From positions 1 to 64,000 of the forward strand of contig JAPPFE010000001.1 in the NCBI GenBank assembly GCA_028823955.1: a DNA stretch of 64,000 nucleotides, read 5' to 3'. Positions within the stretch are counted from its first letter, which is position 1; each line of letters begins with the position of its first letter. The notes beneath the pieces are model-generated. The model saw only the letters and a program-made list of their open reading frames with translations. It searched no databases and was not told the DNA's origin. The stretch comes from Candidatus Dadabacteria bacterium. Its GTDB lineage: Bacteria; Desulfobacterota_D; UBA1144; Nemesobacterales; Nemesobacteraceae. Made by a program: the position numbers and the translations under genes. This document shows, in pieces, positions 62,315 to 64,000 of the stretch.

Positions 62315-63903
62315 TGATGACTACTATTCTGGCTTTTATTTTCGTAATAGGAATTCTGGTCTTTTTTCATGAGCTGGGGCATTTTCTGCTCGCGAAAAGA
62401 AGCAATATCAGGGTCGAGAAGTTTTCTCTAGGTTTCGGCCCGAAACTCGTTTCTTTTGTAAGAGGCGAAACGGAATACCTGATTTCGGCCCTTCCCCTCG
62501 GCGGATACGTGAAGATGTACGGTGAGGGCAAGGAAGATAACGTAATTGTCGAAAGCGTTGCAGACACTGAGTCGCCACTTGCCTCAGGGGACAGAATTAC
62601 CGGGATAAAAGGATTCAGTCTTGAGCAGTATGGAAGCTGGGAAAAGCTTCTCTATGCGCTAAAGTCAGACCCGCACCAGGAAAAAGAACTTGAAGTTGAA
62701 AGAGATGGGAAAATCTACACTCTCACCGTCAGCGGCTCGGCCCTTTACAATATAGAGGCTTACTACGAAAAGGACTATCACAGGGGGTTTTCCGGCAAGT
62801 CTCTTACAGACAGATTCCTGGTGGTCATAGCTGGGCCCGCTATGAATTTCATAATTCCTTTTTTCTTCATGCCCCTTGTGTTCATGTTCGGCATAAGTGT
62901 CTCAGGTTATCTGGAAGATCCTCCTGACATAACTTACGTAAGAAAAGACTCTCCTGCCCATCTCTCGGGATTCGCCGCGGGTGACAGGATACTCAGCATA
63001 AACGGAAAAGAGGTCAAAAACTGGAAAAATGTGAACGTGGCTGTTCACTCAAATCCCGACTCGCTGCTTGAATTCAAGGTGAGAACCGGAAGCGAAACCA
63101 GGACTCTCACCCTTTTCGCCGAAGCCGGTTCCGATGGCAGGGTAGAAACCGGATTCGCAAGGCCCATAGAGGCAACCATAGCAGAGGTGGCTGAGGATCG
63201 CCCCGCCTGGAGAGCGGGGATACGTCTGGGAGACAGCATCGAGGCGATAGACGGCGTAGAGGTTACGGACTGGAACCATATGTCGGACATAATAGCCGAA
63301 AGCAGGGGCAAAGAACTTGATTTCACGATTGAACGTGGGGAAGAGAAAATGCATTTTCGCCTGGCGGCGGAAATGCAAGAAGACATCGAACGCTACATAA
63401 TCGGCATCACCCCAACCACAGACAGGGTGCTTAAAAAATACGGTTTCTTTGAATCAATTAGCAGGGGAATAGCTGAAGCGGCGCGTATGACAGTTGAGAT
63501 CACCATGCTTTTCTTCGGCTTCCTGTTCAAGCTCGTAACAGGAAAAATAGCGCTCGCAACAGCAGGAAAAACGGTAGCGGGACCACTCCTTATAGCAAAG
63601 GTGTCGGGAGACGTGGCTCAAAGCGGCATATCGAACCTCCTCCAGTTCACCTCGCTTATAAGCATAAACCTCGCGCTTATAAACCTTCTCCCTATACCGA
63701 TGCTCGACGGAGGACACCTGCTTTACCTGGCGATTGAGAAAATAAAGAGAAAGCCGCTTAGCATAAAGACCCTCGAGATAACCCAGCGAATCGGGTTTTC
63801 CTTTCTTATTTTCATCATGGCGGCGGCGCTGTATAACGACATTCTAAGGATGCGCGAAGACATATTCTCGCAGTTCGGCAGAATTTTAGACCTTTTCCGG
63901 TAA
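62314..63903 (+). CDS. rseP: Site-2 protease RseP (intramembrane zinc metalloprotease)
   Basis: A 529-aa membrane protease that cleaves anti-sigma factors or signal peptides within the membrane. The zinc site is H19-E-L-G-H23 in the first helix, and the third ligand is in NLLPIPMLDGGHLLYL near the C-terminus. Two PDZ domains lie between (SPAHLSGFAAGDRILSINGK and PAWRAGIRLGDSIEAIDGV). An additional insert of about 80 residues after residue 70 makes it longer than E. coli RseP (450 aa). The start is GTG 62314 or ATG 62317. Confidence 0.95.
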   Translation: MMTTILAFIFVIGILVFFHELGHFLLAKRSNIRVEKFSLGFGPKLVSFVRGETEYLISALPLGGYVKMYGEGKEDNVIVESVADTESPLASGDRITGIKGFSLEQYGSWEKLLYALKSDPHQEKELEVERDGKIYTLTVSGSALYNIEAYYEKDYHRGFSGKSLTDRFLVVIAGPAMNFIIPFFFMPLVFMFGISVSGYLEDPPDITYVRKDSPAHLSGFAAGDRILSINGKEVKNWKNVNVAVHSNPDSLLEFKVRTGSETRTLTLFAEAGSDGRVETGFARPIEATIAEVAEDRPAWRAGIRLGDSIEAIDGVEVTDWNHMSDIIAESRGKELDFTIERGEEKMHFRLAAEMQEDIERYIIGITPTTDRVLKKYGFFESISRGIAEAARMTVEITMLFFGFLFKLVTGKIALATAGKTVAGPLLIAKVSGDVAQSGISNLLQFTSLISINLALINLLPIPMLDGGHLLYLAIEKIKRKPLSIKTLEITQRIGFSFLIFIMAAALYNDILRMREDIFSQFGRILDLFR

Positions 63904-63923
63904 AATTACCTAGGAACAAGCCG

Positions 63924-64000
63924 ATGGCCATTGAGAAGGACAGCGAAGAAATACTCAAGATCAACAACCTTTTTTACGAGGCCTTGGGAACCAGAAATCT
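63924..64000 (+). CDS. SnoaL/NTF2-like protein, N-terminal fragment (runs off window)
   Basis: An open frame from ATG 63924 to the window end, preceded by TAGGAAC. The first residues, MAIEKDSEEILKINNLFYEA followed by LGTRN, match the first helix of SnoaL-like/DUF4440 proteins (I-x-x-x-N-x-x-F-Y-x-A-x-x-x-R-D). Only 25 codons are visible, so the family call is tentative. It lies 20 bp after rseP. Confidence 0.5.
   Translation, partial: MAIEKDSEEILKINNLFYEALGTRN

Overview
The window reads as a chromosomal segment of a free-living, aerobic, Gram-negative bacterium. Outer-membrane genes (BamD, an Omp85/TamA-like protein, RlpA), a rod-shape operon (mreBCD-PBP2-RodA), a caa3-type cytochrome oxidase, glutathione synthetase and the full pantothenate branch are present. 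Gene content resembles deltaproteobacterial or Candidatus Dadabacteria-like genomes; that placement is an impression from protein style, not a search result. Almost every base is coding, neighbouring genes often overlap by 1-20 bp, and most genes are housekeeping.

Layout. 1-4509: tail of mreB, then mreC, mreD, mrdA, rodA. 4552-10864: a promoter followed by an SCO1 copper chaperone, oxidase subunits II (with fused cytochrome c), I, III, IV, and heme A/heme O synthesis. 10857-12644: oligoendopeptidase F. 12.7-18.3 kb is the most accessory-looking stretch: a decayed IS21 istB, a lipoprotein, carA, an unknown two-gene cassette, endonuclease V, a haloacetate-dehalogenase-like hydrolase, an AT-rich gap and a small secreted protein. 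18.4-22.4 kb: gshB, gatC-gatA, a tiny CxxC protein, rsmI and tRNA-Ser(UGA). 22.5-28.5 kb (minus strand): DUF4399 protein, a three-gene unit (unknown 551-aa protein, beta-hydroxyacid dehydrogenase, YhdH-type reductase), plsC and a lipid kinase. 28.5-32.7 kb: rpsB-tsf-pyrH-frr and serS. 32.8-39.6 kb: UPF0173 hydrolase, bamD, a lipoprotein, two DksA/TraR paralogues, prmA-mtnA, and an NSS transporter with a previously unlisted 32-aa partner. 39.6-41.8 kb: a nucleotidyltransferase/CDP-alcohol transferase pair for an unidentified phospholipid head group. 42-44.8 kb: panB-panC-panD and rlpA. 44.9-53.9 kb: an alaC-like aminotransferase, a TamA-like Omp85 protein, hypotheticals, a LOG-like gene, apt, aroB, trmB, a DAHP synthase behind a palindromic promoter, and purN. 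53.98-57.7 kb: rpsU-dnaG-rpoD followed by a solitary 5S rRNA gene with its own promoter. 57.7-64 kb: small hypotheticals, a divergent polysaccharide deacetylase, ctpA, uppS-dxr-rseP, and the start of a SnoaL-like gene.

There is no clear defence island, CRISPR array, prophage or biosynthetic cluster. The most notable points are: the solitary 5S gene; a primary sigma factor lacking region 1.1 and carrying Cys for the usual Tyr at the promoter-melting motif; a large palindrome over the DAHP synthase promoter; the Zn-finger and Zn-less DksA pair; the tiny NSS partner gene; the unknown 551-aa protein with a His/Cys-rich C-terminus; and the unknown 56-aa/154-aa cassette. TTG start codons recur in core genes (rpsU, rpoD, aroB, dxr).
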